Assembly: GCA_902706205.1 (NCBI GenBank)
Contig: CACSKA010000012.1
Coordinates: 32,215 to 96,214, forward strand
Reading direction: 5' to 3'
DNA from: Chryseobacterium sp. 18061
GTDB taxonomy: Bacteria; Pseudomonadota; Gammaproteobacteria; Enterobacterales; Enterobacteriaceae
Length of the DNA: 64,000 nt
The translations under genes and the position numbers were made by a program. Positions 17,449 through 25,684 of the stretch are shown here, in pieces. The notes below the pieces were generated by a model. It saw nothing but the letters and a program-made list of their open reading frames with translations. It ran no database searches and was not told where the DNA came from. Numbering within the stretch: position 1 is the first letter of the stretch; each line of letters begins with the position of its first letter.

Positions 17449-17812
17449 CCCTCACCCCGGCCCTCTCCCTAAAAGGGAGAGGGGGAAAAACGCACACCGG
17501 ACAATCCCCTCTCCCTTGTAGGGAGAGGGGGAAAAACGCACCGGACAGTCCCCTCTCCCTTGTTGGGAAAGGGGGAAAAACGCACACCGGACAGTCCCCT
17601 CCCCCTTTTAGGGAGAGGGGGAAAAACGCACCGGACAATCCCCTCTCCCTTGTAGGGAAAGGGGGAAAAGCGTACCGGACAGTCCCCTCTCCCTTGTTGG
17701 GAAAGGGGGAAAAGCGTACCGGACAGTCCCCTCTCCCTTGTAGGGAAAGGGGGAAAAACGCACACCGGACAGTCCCCTCTCCCTTTTAGGGAGAGGGTTA
17801 GGGTGAGGGTAA
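17449..17812. repeat. Eight tandem CCCTCTCCCT/AGGGAGAGGG palindromes
   Basis: Eight hairpin units start at 17461, 17507, 17551, 17597, 17641, 17685, 17729 and 17775, with spacings of 46, 44, 46, 44, 44, 44 and 46 bases. Each unit has a 9-10 bp stem followed by a G/A-rich linker GGAAAAACGCACCGGACAGT or close variants; the 2-base length difference is an extra CA in some linkers. The whole array is bounded by CCCTCACCCC on the left and GGTGAGGGT on the right, which themselves are complementary. It fills the 389 bases between the binding-protein stop and the ATPase start and has no cas genes or unique spacers. Confidence 0.95.
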
Positions 17813-17829
17813 TCTTGCGGAGAACCATC

Positions 17830-19341
17830 ATGAACGAATCCACCCCATTGCTCCAGCTCACGGGCATCAGCAAATTCTTCCCCGGCGTGCGCGCCCTGGA
17901 GAATGTGCAACTGAGCCTGTGGCCCGGAAAAGTCACCGCGCTAATTGGCGAAAACGGTGCCGGAAAGTCCACGCTGGTCAAAGTGATGACCGGTATTTAT
18001 CAGCCCGACGAGGGCGACATTCTCTATAAAGCGATCCCCATTCAGCTGCCCACGCCGGATTCTGCCCACAAAGTGGGGATCACCGCGATTCATCAGGAGA
18101 CCGTGCTGTTCGATGAACTGTCGGTCACCGAAAACATTTTCGCCGGGCAGTACGTCTGTAAGGGTTTACTGAAGAAACTCGACTGGTCGGAAATGCACCG
18201 TCGCGCCCAGGCACTGCTCTCTCGGCTTGAAGTGCAGATTGACCCACGCGCCACGCTGAAAACGCTGAGTATCGCCCAGCGTCATATGGTCGCCATTGCA
18301 CGCGCATTGTCGTTTGACGCGCAGGTGGTGATTCTCGACGAACCGACTGCGGCCCTGTCTCAGCATGAAATTCTGGAGTTTTATCAAATCGTTGAGCGCC
18401 TGAAACAGGACGGTAAAGCTATTCTGTTTATCTCGCACAAATTCGACGAAATCTTCGAATTGGCCGATCACTACACCATTCTGCGCGACGGCATGTTCGT
18501 CGGGGCAGGCAACATTCATGACATCACCGAAGAGCGGATGGTCGCCATGATGGTGGGCCGCGCCATTACCCAGACCTTCCCAAAAGTGGCGTGTGAAACC
18601 GGCGACACAGTGCTGGAAGTGAAAGACTTATGCCATCCGACTGAATTTGCGCATATCAATTTCACCCTGCGCAAAGGCGAAATTCTCGGCTTTTACGGAC
18701 TGGTCGGCGCAGGACGTACCGAGTTAATGCAGGCGCTGTCCGGTGTGACGCAGCCGTCGTCCGGCGAAATTGTCCTGAACGGCCAGACCGTACACTTCCA
18801 CCAGCCCGCCGATGCTATTCAGGCCGGGATTGTTTGCGTGCCAGAAGAACGGCAAAAACAGGGGGCGATCATTGCACTGTCGATCGCGCAAAATATCAGC
18901 CTGCCACAGCTGCGGAAGCTCAATCCGAATGGCGTGTTACACGAAGAAAGGGAATGGAGACTCGCAGACGACTACGCTAAACGCTTGCAGGTCAAAGCCT
19001 CCAGCTGGCATCAGGCGGTGGAAACCCTCTCCGGCGGTAATCAACAAAAAGTGGTGATCGGCAAATGGCTCGCCACGCATCCCGAGGTGATCATCCTCGA
19101 CGAGCCAACCAAAGGCATTGATATCGGCTCGAAGGCCGCCGTGCATCAGTTTATGTCTGAACTGGTGGGGCAAGGTCTGGCGGTGATTATGGTGTCATCC
19201 GAACTGCCTGAAGTGATGGGCATGGCAGACCGCATCATCGTGATGCATGAAGGTCTGATGGTCGCGGAATACCGCGCGGGCGACGCGACGGCGGAAGTGA
19301 TTGTCAGCGCCGCCAGCGGTGCAGGCAGGGAGGCGGCGTAA
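17830..19341 (+). CDS. Sugar (rhamnose) ABC transporter ATPase, duplicated NBD
   Basis: Cytoplasmic ATPase of a CUT2-type importer, 503 residues with two fused nucleotide-binding domains. Domain 1 has Walker A GENGAGKST near 38-46 and Walker B VVILDEPTAA, with a degenerate signature LSIAQRH. Domain 2 has a degenerate Walker A (GLVGAGRTE), signature LSGGNQQK and Walker B VIILDEPTKG. Asymmetric sites are normal for this family (RbsA, LsrA, MglA). The start chosen is the ATG at 17830 (MNESTPLLQL), with GGAG upstream; the frame is open into the repeat array but that is not protein-like. Its stop TAA shares its last base with the ATG of the next gene (TAATG). Confidence 0.9.
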   Translation: MNESTPLLQLTGISKFFPGVRALENVQLSLWPGKVTALIGENGAGKSTLVKVMTGIYQPDEGDILYKAIPIQLPTPDSAHKVGITAIHQETVLFDELSVTENIFAGQYVCKGLLKKLDWSEMHRRAQALLSRLEVQIDPRATLKTLSIAQRHMVAIARALSFDAQVVILDEPTAALSQHEILEFYQIVERLKQDGKAILFISHKFDEIFELADHYTILRDGMFVGAGNIHDITEERMVAMMVGRAITQTFPKVACETGDTVLEVKDLCHPTEFAHINFTLRKGEILGFYGLVGAGRTELMQALSGVTQPSSGEIVLNGQTVHFHQPADAIQAGIVCVPEERQKQGAIIALSIAQNISLPQLRKLNPNGVLHEEREWRLADDYAKRLQVKASSWHQAVETLSGGNQQKVVIGKWLATHPEVIILDEPTKGIDIGSKAAVHQFMSELVGQGLAVIMVSSELPEVMGMADRIIVMHEGLMVAEYRAGDATAEVIVSAASGAGREAA

Positions 19342-20345
19342 TGTTGAAATCTCTGCTTAAACACCGCGAGGCCCTGCTGGCTGCGGTGATTGTCCTGTTG
19401 GTCGCCGCCATCGGCAGCCGCACGCCGTCGTTCATCGCCCCGGGTAATCTGGTGGAAATGTTCAATGACACGGCAATCCTGATCATTCTCGCACTCGGCC
19501 AGATGATGGTGCTGCTGACCAAAGGCATCGACCTGTCGATGGCTGCCAATCTGGCGCTCACCGGTATGATTGTGGCCCTGCTCAATTTCCACCATCCGGA
19601 CATTCCGGTTGTTGCGCTGCTGGCGCTGGCCACCCTGCTTGGCCTGCTGATGGGCATCATCAACGGGCTACTGGTGTGGAAACTGGGTATTCCGGCAATT
19701 GTGGTGACGCTCGGCACGATGAGCATTTATCGCGGGGTTATTTTTCTGCTGTCCAACGGCGGCTGGGTGAACTCCAACCAGATGAGCACTAATTTTCTCG
19801 GCCTGCCGCGCGCCGCTTTTCTCGGGCTACCAGTACTGAGTTGGTGTGCCATCGCCGCGCTGTTTGTGGTCGGCTATTTCCTGCGTTACAGCCGAACGGG
19901 ACGTTCACTTTACACCGCGGGCGGCAACGCTACTGCGGCGTATTACACCGGCATCAACGCCGGAAAAATGCAGTTCGTCAGCTTCTGCCTCTCTGGTGCG
20001 CTCGCCGGTTTCTGCGGCTATTTGTGGATTTCACGCTTTGCGGTGGCGTACGTCGATGTCGCCAACGGCTTTGAGCTACAGATTGTCGCCGCCTGCGTGA
20101 TCGGCGGGATCAGCACCATGGGCGGCACCGGGCGCGTGCTCGGCTGTCTGTTTGGCGCGCTGTTCCTCGGCGTTATCAACAATGCCTTGCCGGTCATCGG
20201 TGTATCGCCGTTCTGGCAGATGGCGATTTCCGGCGCGGTGATTGTGATTGCGGTGGTGCTCAACGAGCGCGGCAACAAACGCAAAGGTCGCCTCATCCTG
20301 CGCGATGCGGCGCTAGCCCGGCAAAAACTGGCGGTGAAACCATGA
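19341..20345 (+). CDS. Sugar (rhamnose) ABC transporter permease 1
   Basis: Inner-membrane permease of the RbsC/LsrC class, 334 residues, with eight to ten hydrophobic helices. The characteristic family sequence is present: a GTMSIYRG block near 130, then GGN(A)xAAxYxGIN, and the AxxGG segment CVIGGISTMGGTGRVLG. It is coupled to the ATPase gene at its start and to the second permease at its end (ATGA). The pair of permeases would form a heterodimer channel for the sugar presented by the binding protein at 16454-17440. Confidence 0.88.
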   Translation: MLKSLLKHREALLAAVIVLLVAAIGSRTPSFIAPGNLVEMFNDTAILIILALGQMMVLLTKGIDLSMAANLALTGMIVALLNFHHPDIPVVALLALATLLGLLMGIINGLLVWKLGIPAIVVTLGTMSIYRGVIFLLSNGGWVNSNQMSTNFLGLPRAAFLGLPVLSWCAIAALFVVGYFLRYSRTGRSLYTAGGNATAAYYTGINAGKMQFVSFCLSGALAGFCGYLWISRFAVAYVDVANGFELQIVAACVIGGISTMGGTGRVLGCLFGALFLGVINNALPVIGVSPFWQMAISGAVIVIAVVLNERGNKRKGRLILRDAALARQKLAVKP

Positions 20346-21346
20346 GCAAAATGCTGACTTCTGAAGCTGTGCAAAACGCGTCACCCGCCCCGTCATTTTT
20401 CCAGCGCCTGGCGTGCTGGGAAGGCTTTCTGCTGGCGGTCACCCTGGCGGTCTTTGTGGTGAACGCGTTCGCCTCGCCCTATTTTCTCAACATCTGGAAC
20501 CTGTCGGATGCCACCTTCAACTTCACCGAAAAAGCGATCATCGTGCTGCCGATGGCGATGCTGATCATCGCCCGTGAAATTGACCTCTCGGTGGCGGCGA
20601 TTATCGCGTTGAGTTCCACGGCGATGGGATTTTGCGCCGTAGCGGGAATGGATACGCCGCTGTTGGTATGCGTGGGGCTGGGCGTGGGCGTGTTGTGTGG
20701 ATTAGTGAACGGGCTGTTGGTCACCCGACTGAATCTCTCTTCCATCGTTATCACCATCGGCACCATGAGCCTGTTCCGCGGCATTTCCTACATCTTGCTC
20801 GGCGATCAGGCACTGAATCACTATCCGGCGAGCTTCGCATGGTTCGGTCAGGGCTACGTCTGGGGCGCGCTGTCGTTTGAGTTCGCGCTGTTTATCGTGC
20901 TCGCCGCGGTGTTCACCTTCGTGTTGCACAAAACCAACTTTGGTCGCCGCACCTTTGCCATTGGCAATAACCCGACCGGCGCGTGGTTTTCGGGCATTAA
21001 CGTCAAACGCCACAACCTGATGCTGTTTGTGCTGGTCGGGCTGATGTCCGGCCTTGCTGCGGTGCTGCTGACGTCGCGCCTGGGCAGCACGCGACCGACT
21101 ATTGCGCTTGGTTGGGAATTATCAGTGGTGACGATGGCAGTACTCGGCGGGGTCAATATTCTTGGCGGTTCCGGGAGTATGGTCGGCGTGATTATTGCCG
21201 CCTTCCTGATGGGGCTGGTGACCTTTGGTCTGAGCCTGCTCAACGTGCCGGGCATCGTGATGTCGATCATCATCGGCGCGATGCTGATCGTGGTGATTTC
21301 ACTGCCGATTATCACCCGCAGAGTGCTGCAACGAAGACGGAATTAA
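20342..21346 (+). CDS. Sugar (rhamnose) ABC transporter permease 2
   Basis: Second permease of the same importer, 334 residues with about ten hydrophobic segments. Shared family motifs include MLIIAREIDLSVAAIIALSS, GTMSLFRGISYIL and VLGGVNILGGSGSMVGV. Its ATG overlaps the stop of permease 1. A 56-base gap with AAGGAG follows before the dehydrogenase gene, so the operon continues. Confidence 0.88.
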   Translation: MSKMLTSEAVQNASPAPSFFQRLACWEGFLLAVTLAVFVVNAFASPYFLNIWNLSDATFNFTEKAIIVLPMAMLIIAREIDLSVAAIIALSSTAMGFCAVAGMDTPLLVCVGLGVGVLCGLVNGLLVTRLNLSSIVITIGTMSLFRGISYILLGDQALNHYPASFAWFGQGYVWGALSFEFALFIVLAAVFTFVLHKTNFGRRTFAIGNNPTGAWFSGINVKRHNLMLFVLVGLMSGLAAVLLTSRLGSTRPTIALGWELSVVTMAVLGGVNILGGSGSMVGVIIAAFLMGLVTFGLSLLNVPGIVMSIIIGAMLIVVISLPIITRRVLQRRRN

Positions 21347-21402
21347 CGCCAGATGGCGGGTGCCATCGGGCAGTAAAATCAGCAATATTAAGGAGAATAA
21401 GC

Positions 21403-22551
21403 ATGAGTTTTATGTTGGCACTGCCGAAAATCAGCCTGCACGGCGCGGGCGCAATTACAGATATGGTTGAACTGGTGGCGGGGAAACAGTGGGGTAAAGC
21501 GCTGATTGTCACCGACGGACAGCTGGTAAAAATGGGCCTGCTCGATTCCTTGTTTATCGCGCTGGATGCGCACCAGATGTCCTATCACCTGTTCGATGAC
21601 GTGTTCCCTAACCCGACGGAAGCGCTGGTGCAAAAAGGCTATCAGGCCTATCAGGACGCCAGTTGCGATTTCATTATCGCCTTTGGCGGCGGCAGCCCGA
21701 TTGACACCGCCAAAGCAGTCAAAATTCTCACCGCCAACCCAGGCCCTTCCACAGACTATTCCGGCGTAGGCAAAGTGAAGAACCCCGGCGTGCCGCTGGT
21801 GGCGATTAACACTACAGCCGGAACCGCCGCCGAAATGACCAGCAACGCGGTGATCATCGACAGCGAGCGCCAGGTGAAAGAGGTCATTATCGACCCGAAT
21901 ATCATCCCGGATATCGCCGTGGATGATGCCAGCGTGATGCTTGATATTCCGGCGTCCATCACGGCGGCAACCGGCATGGACGCGCTAACACACGCCGTTG
22001 AAGCCTTTGTTTCCGTGGGCGCGCATCCGTTGACCGACGCCAACGCGCTGGAAGCGATTCGTTTGATCACACTGTGGCTGCCAAAAGCGGTAGATGACGG
22101 GCATAATCTCGATGCGCTTGAACAGATGGCGTTCGGCCAGTATCTGGCAGGGATGGCATTCAACAGCGCCGGGCTGGGGCTGGTACATGCGCTGGCGCAC
22201 CAGCCGGGCGCAACGCACAACCTACCACATGGGGTGTGCAACGCCATTCTGCTGCCAGTTATCGAAAACTTTAACCGTCCGAACGCCGTCGCCCGTTTCG
22301 CTCGCATAGCGCATGTTATGGGCGTCGATACCCAAGGCATGAGCGACGAAGCTGCGAGCATGGCAGCAATTCAGGCGATTCGGGACCTGAGCACTCGCGT
22401 CGGCATTCCGTCTGGTTTCAGTCAACTCGGCGTCACGAAAGCCGACATTGAAGGCTGGCTGGACAAAGCCCTTGCCGACCCGTGCGCACCGTGTAACCCA
22501 CGCACCGCCAGCCGCGACGACGTGCGCGAGCTGTATCTGGAGGCATTATGA
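21403..22551 (+). CDS. Iron-containing alcohol dehydrogenase, probable lactaldehyde reductase
   Basis: Group III Fe-dependent alcohol dehydrogenase, 382 residues. The NAD-binding motif GGGSPIDTAKA is near 86-96 and the phosphate/sugar loop TTAGTAAEMT near 136. Iron ligands appear in GMDALTHAVE (Asp and His), LVHALAHQPG and THNLPHG. AAGGAG lies seven bases before the ATG. Placement after rhaBAD and the rhamnose importer and before rhaM indicates reduction of L-lactaldehyde, from the RhaD reaction, to 1,2-propanediol. It is functionally like FucO but is only a distant match to my memory of E. coli FucO, so I leave the symbol blank. Its stop overlaps rhaM. Confidence 0.87.
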   Translation: MSFMLALPKISLHGAGAITDMVELVAGKQWGKALIVTDGQLVKMGLLDSLFIALDAHQMSYHLFDDVFPNPTEALVQKGYQAYQDASCDFIIAFGGGSPIDTAKAVKILTANPGPSTDYSGVGKVKNPGVPLVAINTTAGTAAEMTSNAVIIDSERQVKEVIIDPNIIPDIAVDDASVMLDIPASITAATGMDALTHAVEAFVSVGAHPLTDANALEAIRLITLWLPKAVDDGHNLDALEQMAFGQYLAGMAFNSAGLGLVHALAHQPGATHNLPHGVCNAILLPVIENFNRPNAVARFARIAHVMGVDTQGMSDEAASMAAIQAIRDLSTRVGIPSGFSQLGVTKADIEGWLDKALADPCAPCNPRTASRDDVRELYLEAL

Positions 22552-22862
22552 TCCGTAAAGCGTTTGTCATGCAGGTTCACCCGCATGCACACGAAGAATA
22601 TGAACGTCGCCACAACCCGATCTGGCCCGAGCTGGAAGCGGTGCTGAAAGCCCATGGCGCACACCATTACGCCATTTATCTCGACAAGGCCCACAACCTG
22701 CTGTTTGCGACGGTCGAAATCGAGTCAGAAGAGCGCTGGAACGCTGTCGCCAGCACCGATGTGTGTCAGCGCTGGTGGAAATACATGGGTGAAGTGATGC
22801 CATCGAATCCGGATCACAGCCCAGTGAGTGCGGAACTGAAAGAAGTGTTCTGGCTGGAATAA
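22548..22862 (+). CDS. rhaM: L-rhamnose mutarotase
   Basis: 104-residue cytoplasmic enzyme interconverting the alpha and beta anomers of L-rhamnose, as in E. coli RhaM (YiiL). MQVHPHAHEEYERRHNPIWPEL, with the active-site histidines and tyrosines near 14-22, and the SNPDHSPVSAELKEVFWLE ending are characteristic. ATGA overlap with the dehydrogenase gene. It closes the operon and is followed by a terminator. Confidence 0.97.
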   Translation: MIRKAFVMQVHPHAHEEYERRHNPIWPELEAVLKAHGAHHYAIYLDKAHNLLFATVEIESEERWNAVASTDVCQRWWKYMGEVMPSNPDHSPVSAELKEVFWLE

Positions 22863-22873
22863 GCCCCTCTCTA

Positions 22874-22904
22874 AGCCCTGGCATCTATATTCCAGGGCTT
22901 TCAA
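22874..22904 (+). terminator. rha operon terminator
   Basis: AAGCCCTGG (22874-22882) pairs with CCAGGGCTT (22893-22901), followed by a short T-containing stretch. It lies 12 bases beyond rhaM. Confidence 0.8.
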
Positions 22905-22979
22905 ACTTCCCTTTCCCGATAGTCAATTCTGTGATTAATCTCGCGCTGCGCGATTTCTCTATTATGTTATGTTTTTCAT

Positions 22980-22999
22980 TAACTGGCATATGCCAGTTA
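22980..22999. promoter_or_regulatory. 20-base perfect palindrome, candidate GntR operator
   Basis: TAACTGGCATATGCCAGTTA lies 19 bases upstream of the phosphoglycosidase start and just after a TATTAT -10-like box (22960-22965). Its position, length and symmetry fit a repressor operator. The likely ligand is the GntR/UTRA regulator at 25685-26413; this is inference. Confidence 0.6.
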
Positions 23000-23017
23000 C
23001 ACATGGAGAACAAAGCA

Positions 23018-24331
23018 ATGGAAAGACTCAAAGTGGTCACGCTCGGCGGTGGCTCAAGCTATACGCCGGAATTAATCGACGGTTTTATCAAAAGACATGC
23101 TGAATTCCCGGTCAGTGAATACTGGCTGGTGGATATTGAAGAGGGTCGCGCAAAACTGGAGATCGTCGGCGGGCTGGTACAGCGGATGGTCAAAAAATCG
23201 GGTATCCCGATGACAGTCCATTTGACAACCAATCTGGATGAGAGCCTACAGAACGCGGATTTTGTTACCACTCAAATCCGTGTTGGGCAGCTTGATGCCC
23301 GTATTCAGGACGAAAAGATTCCGCTGCAATACGGTGTGCTGGGACAAGAAACGACGGGGCCAGGCGGATTTATGAAGGCCCAACGCACCATTCCCGTTTT
23401 GCTCGATCTGTGCCGCAAAATGGAAAAGGTATGCCCTGACGCCTGGCTGATTAACTTCACCAATCCGGCCGGGATCGTGACCGAGGCTATCGAAAAATAT
23501 AGCAGCATAAAATCATTGGGCATTTGCAGCGGTGCTAATAGCATGATGATGGATATTGCCAATACTTATGGCGTGGAACGCCAGGTCGTTTCCGCCCGGG
23601 TAATGGGGCTAAACCATCTTATTTTCGCCGATCGGATTACGCTCAACGGCGAAGATATAAGCGCTGATTTTATTGCGCGCCTGGCAGACGGCAGCGGTAA
23701 ACACGCGCTAAAGAACGTGCCGGACTTAGGGTTACCCGCCGAATTTATTAAGGCACTGAATTTATATCCGCTGTCCTATCTGAAGTATTTCTATCTTAAC
23801 CGCGAAAGTGTGGCCAAAGAGATAGCCGAAATGCAGCAGGACGGCACACGTGGGGAGCGGTCTAAATCCATCGAAAAGCAGTTATTTTAGGAGTACAACA
23901 ACCCCGACCTTGCAGATAAACCCAAGGCACTGGAAAGCCGCGGCGGTGCTTGGTATTCCGATACCGCCTGCTCCATCATCAGCTCAATTTACAACGATAA
24001 AAAAGAAATTCACGTAGTGAATACGGTGAATAATGGCACCACGCGGGATCTCCCGAATGCCAGCGTGATTGAAACCAACGCGGTGATTGATAAGCAAGGT
24101 GCGCACCCACTGACCTATGGCCCACTTCCGACGCCTGTCCGCGGCCTGATTCAAAGTGTGAAAGCCTATGAAGAACTCACCGTAGAGGCGGCCGTCACGG
24201 GCAACTATCATACGGCGCTGCTGGCGCTTGCGACACATCCTCTGATGCCCTCGGTCGATATTGCAGAGAAAATCCTCCAGGACTACCTGGCAGCTAACCG
24301 CCATTATCTGCCTCAATATCAATCAAGATAA
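23018..24331 (+). pseudogene. GH4 6-phospho-beta-glucosidase (LicH/ChbF-like), interrupted by in-frame TAG
   Basis: One reading frame of 438 codons encodes a family 4 glycoside hydrolase, an NAD- and Mn-dependent enzyme that cleaves phosphorylated disaccharides imported by a PTS. The NAD loop VTLGGGSSYTPEL is near 6-18, GQETTGPGG is near 110, NFTNPAG near 150, and the metal-site CSGAN and MGLNHL follow. Codon 291 (23888-23890) is TAG, within KQLF-stop-EYNNPDL, and the same frame continues to a normal C-terminus (WYSDTACSIISSIYNDK, ending YQSR). The start ATG at 23018 has GGAG upstream. With the stop removed the length fits the family (about 437). Either a recent nonsense mutation, a sequencing error or suppression. 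Confidence 0.87.
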
Positions 24332-24360
24332 TGGGCCTGATCCGATTCAAGGATAACGTC

Positions 24361-25614
24361 ATGATAAAATTTCTGGAGAGTCGTATTGTCCCGATATTAA
24401 TTAAAGTCGGAGAGAATACTATTCTGGTTGCCGTGCGCAACGGGATTGCCTTTACCTTACCGTTTATCATTGCAGGAAGTATTTTCTTAATTATCGCTAA
24501 TCTGCCTGTACCAGGCTGGAGTGAACTGCTGGGCGATTTTGGCAGTGAATTGAGCGTCCCCGTGGCGGTCACCTTTGGCGCAATAGGGCTTATTGCGGCG
24601 ATGGGGATTAGCTACAACCTGGCGAAGCAGTTAAATCTGGATGGGTTAAGCTGTTGCTGTATCACGGTGGCGGTTTTTTTAATGGCACAACTGGATGACG
24701 CCGGGCATATCAGTACCGAGCATTTCGGCGCTTCGGGGCTTTTTTCGGCCATCATTCTGTCGATATTTACGGTCTATGTGGTCCGTTTTTTTATTCGGCA
24801 CAATATTTATATCAAACTGCCGGACAGCGTGCCTTCTGCCGTATTGCAATCCTTTGTCAGCCTGATCCCGGCGACCGTGTGTCTGGCGCTGGTGTGGTTT
24901 GTCAGGGTTATCCTCAACTTTGACATCAATGCGTTTTTCACACTATTACTGAGCCCTCTTGTCATCGGACTGGACACGTTGCCAGGCATGTTGTTACTGG
25001 TTTTATTAATTTCCCTGCTGTGGTTTTGCGGCATTCATGGAACCAATGTGTTGTCAGGGATCACCAGCCCGATATTTTTGAAATTTATCGCGGAAAATAC
25101 TGAAGCCTTCGTGAATCATCAGCCTGTCCCGCATATTACCGCCGAAGGGTTTTACACCTTCTTTATTTGCGCGGGTGGATCGGGTGCGACCATGGGCCTA
25201 GTGCTGGCGATGATGTTATCCCGCAGCCGTTATTACCGTTCGCTTGGAAAGATGTCATTTGCTCCGGCTATTTTTTGCATTAACGAGCCGGTCATTTTCG
25301 GTGTGCCGGTGGTACTCAATCCGCTAATGATGCTGCCGTTAATCGCCACGCCGCTGGTGCTGTGTACTTGCTCTTATCTGCTGATGGACCTGAATATTAT
25401 TGGCCGACCGGTGTTTCAGATCCCCTGGACGATGCCGCCTGTCCTGAACGCGTATTTCGCCACTGCAGGCAATATCCCGGCCGCTATCTGGTCTGGCTGT
25501 ATGGTCATTATCTCGACGGTGATTTACTACCCCTTCTTCAAAATGATGGAGCGTACACAACTGCTAAAAGAGGCTGAAGAGCGCGTCAGCCTGCACGCAG
25601 CCACCCACCCGTAA
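24361..25614 (+). CDS. PTS Lac/cellobiose-family EIIC permease
   Basis: Membrane IIC component of the lactose/cellobiose PTS family, 417 residues with about ten helices. GIHGTNVLSGITSP (near 223) and NEPVIFGVPVVLNPLMMLP (near 305) are diagnostic. The start is the ATG at 24361, with AAGGA upstream; an in-frame ATG 30 bases earlier lacks a good site. No IIA or IIB gene is adjacent, so it must borrow phosphotransfer domains encoded elsewhere, as some Lac-family IIC proteins do. It lies 29 bases after the GH4 gene and forms an uptake-and-cleavage pair with it. The substrate is probably a beta-glucoside or oligosaccharide; the sugar is not determined. Confidence 0.9.
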   Translation: MIKFLESRIVPILIKVGENTILVAVRNGIAFTLPFIIAGSIFLIIANLPVPGWSELLGDFGSELSVPVAVTFGAIGLIAAMGISYNLAKQLNLDGLSCCCITVAVFLMAQLDDAGHISTEHFGASGLFSAIILSIFTVYVVRFFIRHNIYIKLPDSVPSAVLQSFVSLIPATVCLALVWFVRVILNFDINAFFTLLLSPLVIGLDTLPGMLLLVLLISLLWFCGIHGTNVLSGITSPIFLKFIAENTEAFVNHQPVPHITAEGFYTFFICAGGSGATMGLVLAMMLSRSRYYRSLGKMSFAPAIFCINEPVIFGVPVVLNPLMMLPLIATPLVLCTCSYLLMDLNIIGRPVFQIPWTMPPVLNAYFATAGNIPAAIWSGCMVIISTVIYYPFFKMMERTQLLKEAEERVSLHAATHP

Positions 25615-25624
25615 GGCCTGCGGA

Positions 25625-25661
25625 TGACAGATGCCAGTAACATGTTACACTGACATCTGTC
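25625..25661. promoter_or_regulatory. Nested palindromes upstream of the GntR gene
   Basis: GTAACATGTTAC at 25637-25648 is a perfect 12-base palindrome. Around it GACAGATG (25626-25633) and CATCTGTC (25654-25661) form a second inverted repeat, and TGCCAGT, the half-site of the palindrome at 22980, recurs at 25632-25638. It lies 24-60 bases before the regulator start, fitting autoregulation. Confidence 0.5.
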
Positions 25662-25684
25662 GTTTTCCGGGAACCAACCAGACC

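Noticed and set aside
17449..17812. CRISPR array
   Set aside because: Period of 44-46 bases looks similar, but the units and linkers are all alike with no unique spacers, each unit is one palindrome, and no cas genes are near.
17361..17981. Open frames of 142 and 170 codons, on opposite strands, across the palindrome array
   Set aside because: Their sequences are low-complexity translations of the repeat, and the repeat has no stop in these frames by chance of unit length. They overlap the ends of real genes.
24017..24331. Independent 104-residue protein after the GH4 fragment
   Set aside because: It is the C-terminal part of the same GH4 frame beyond the amber codon, not a separate gene.
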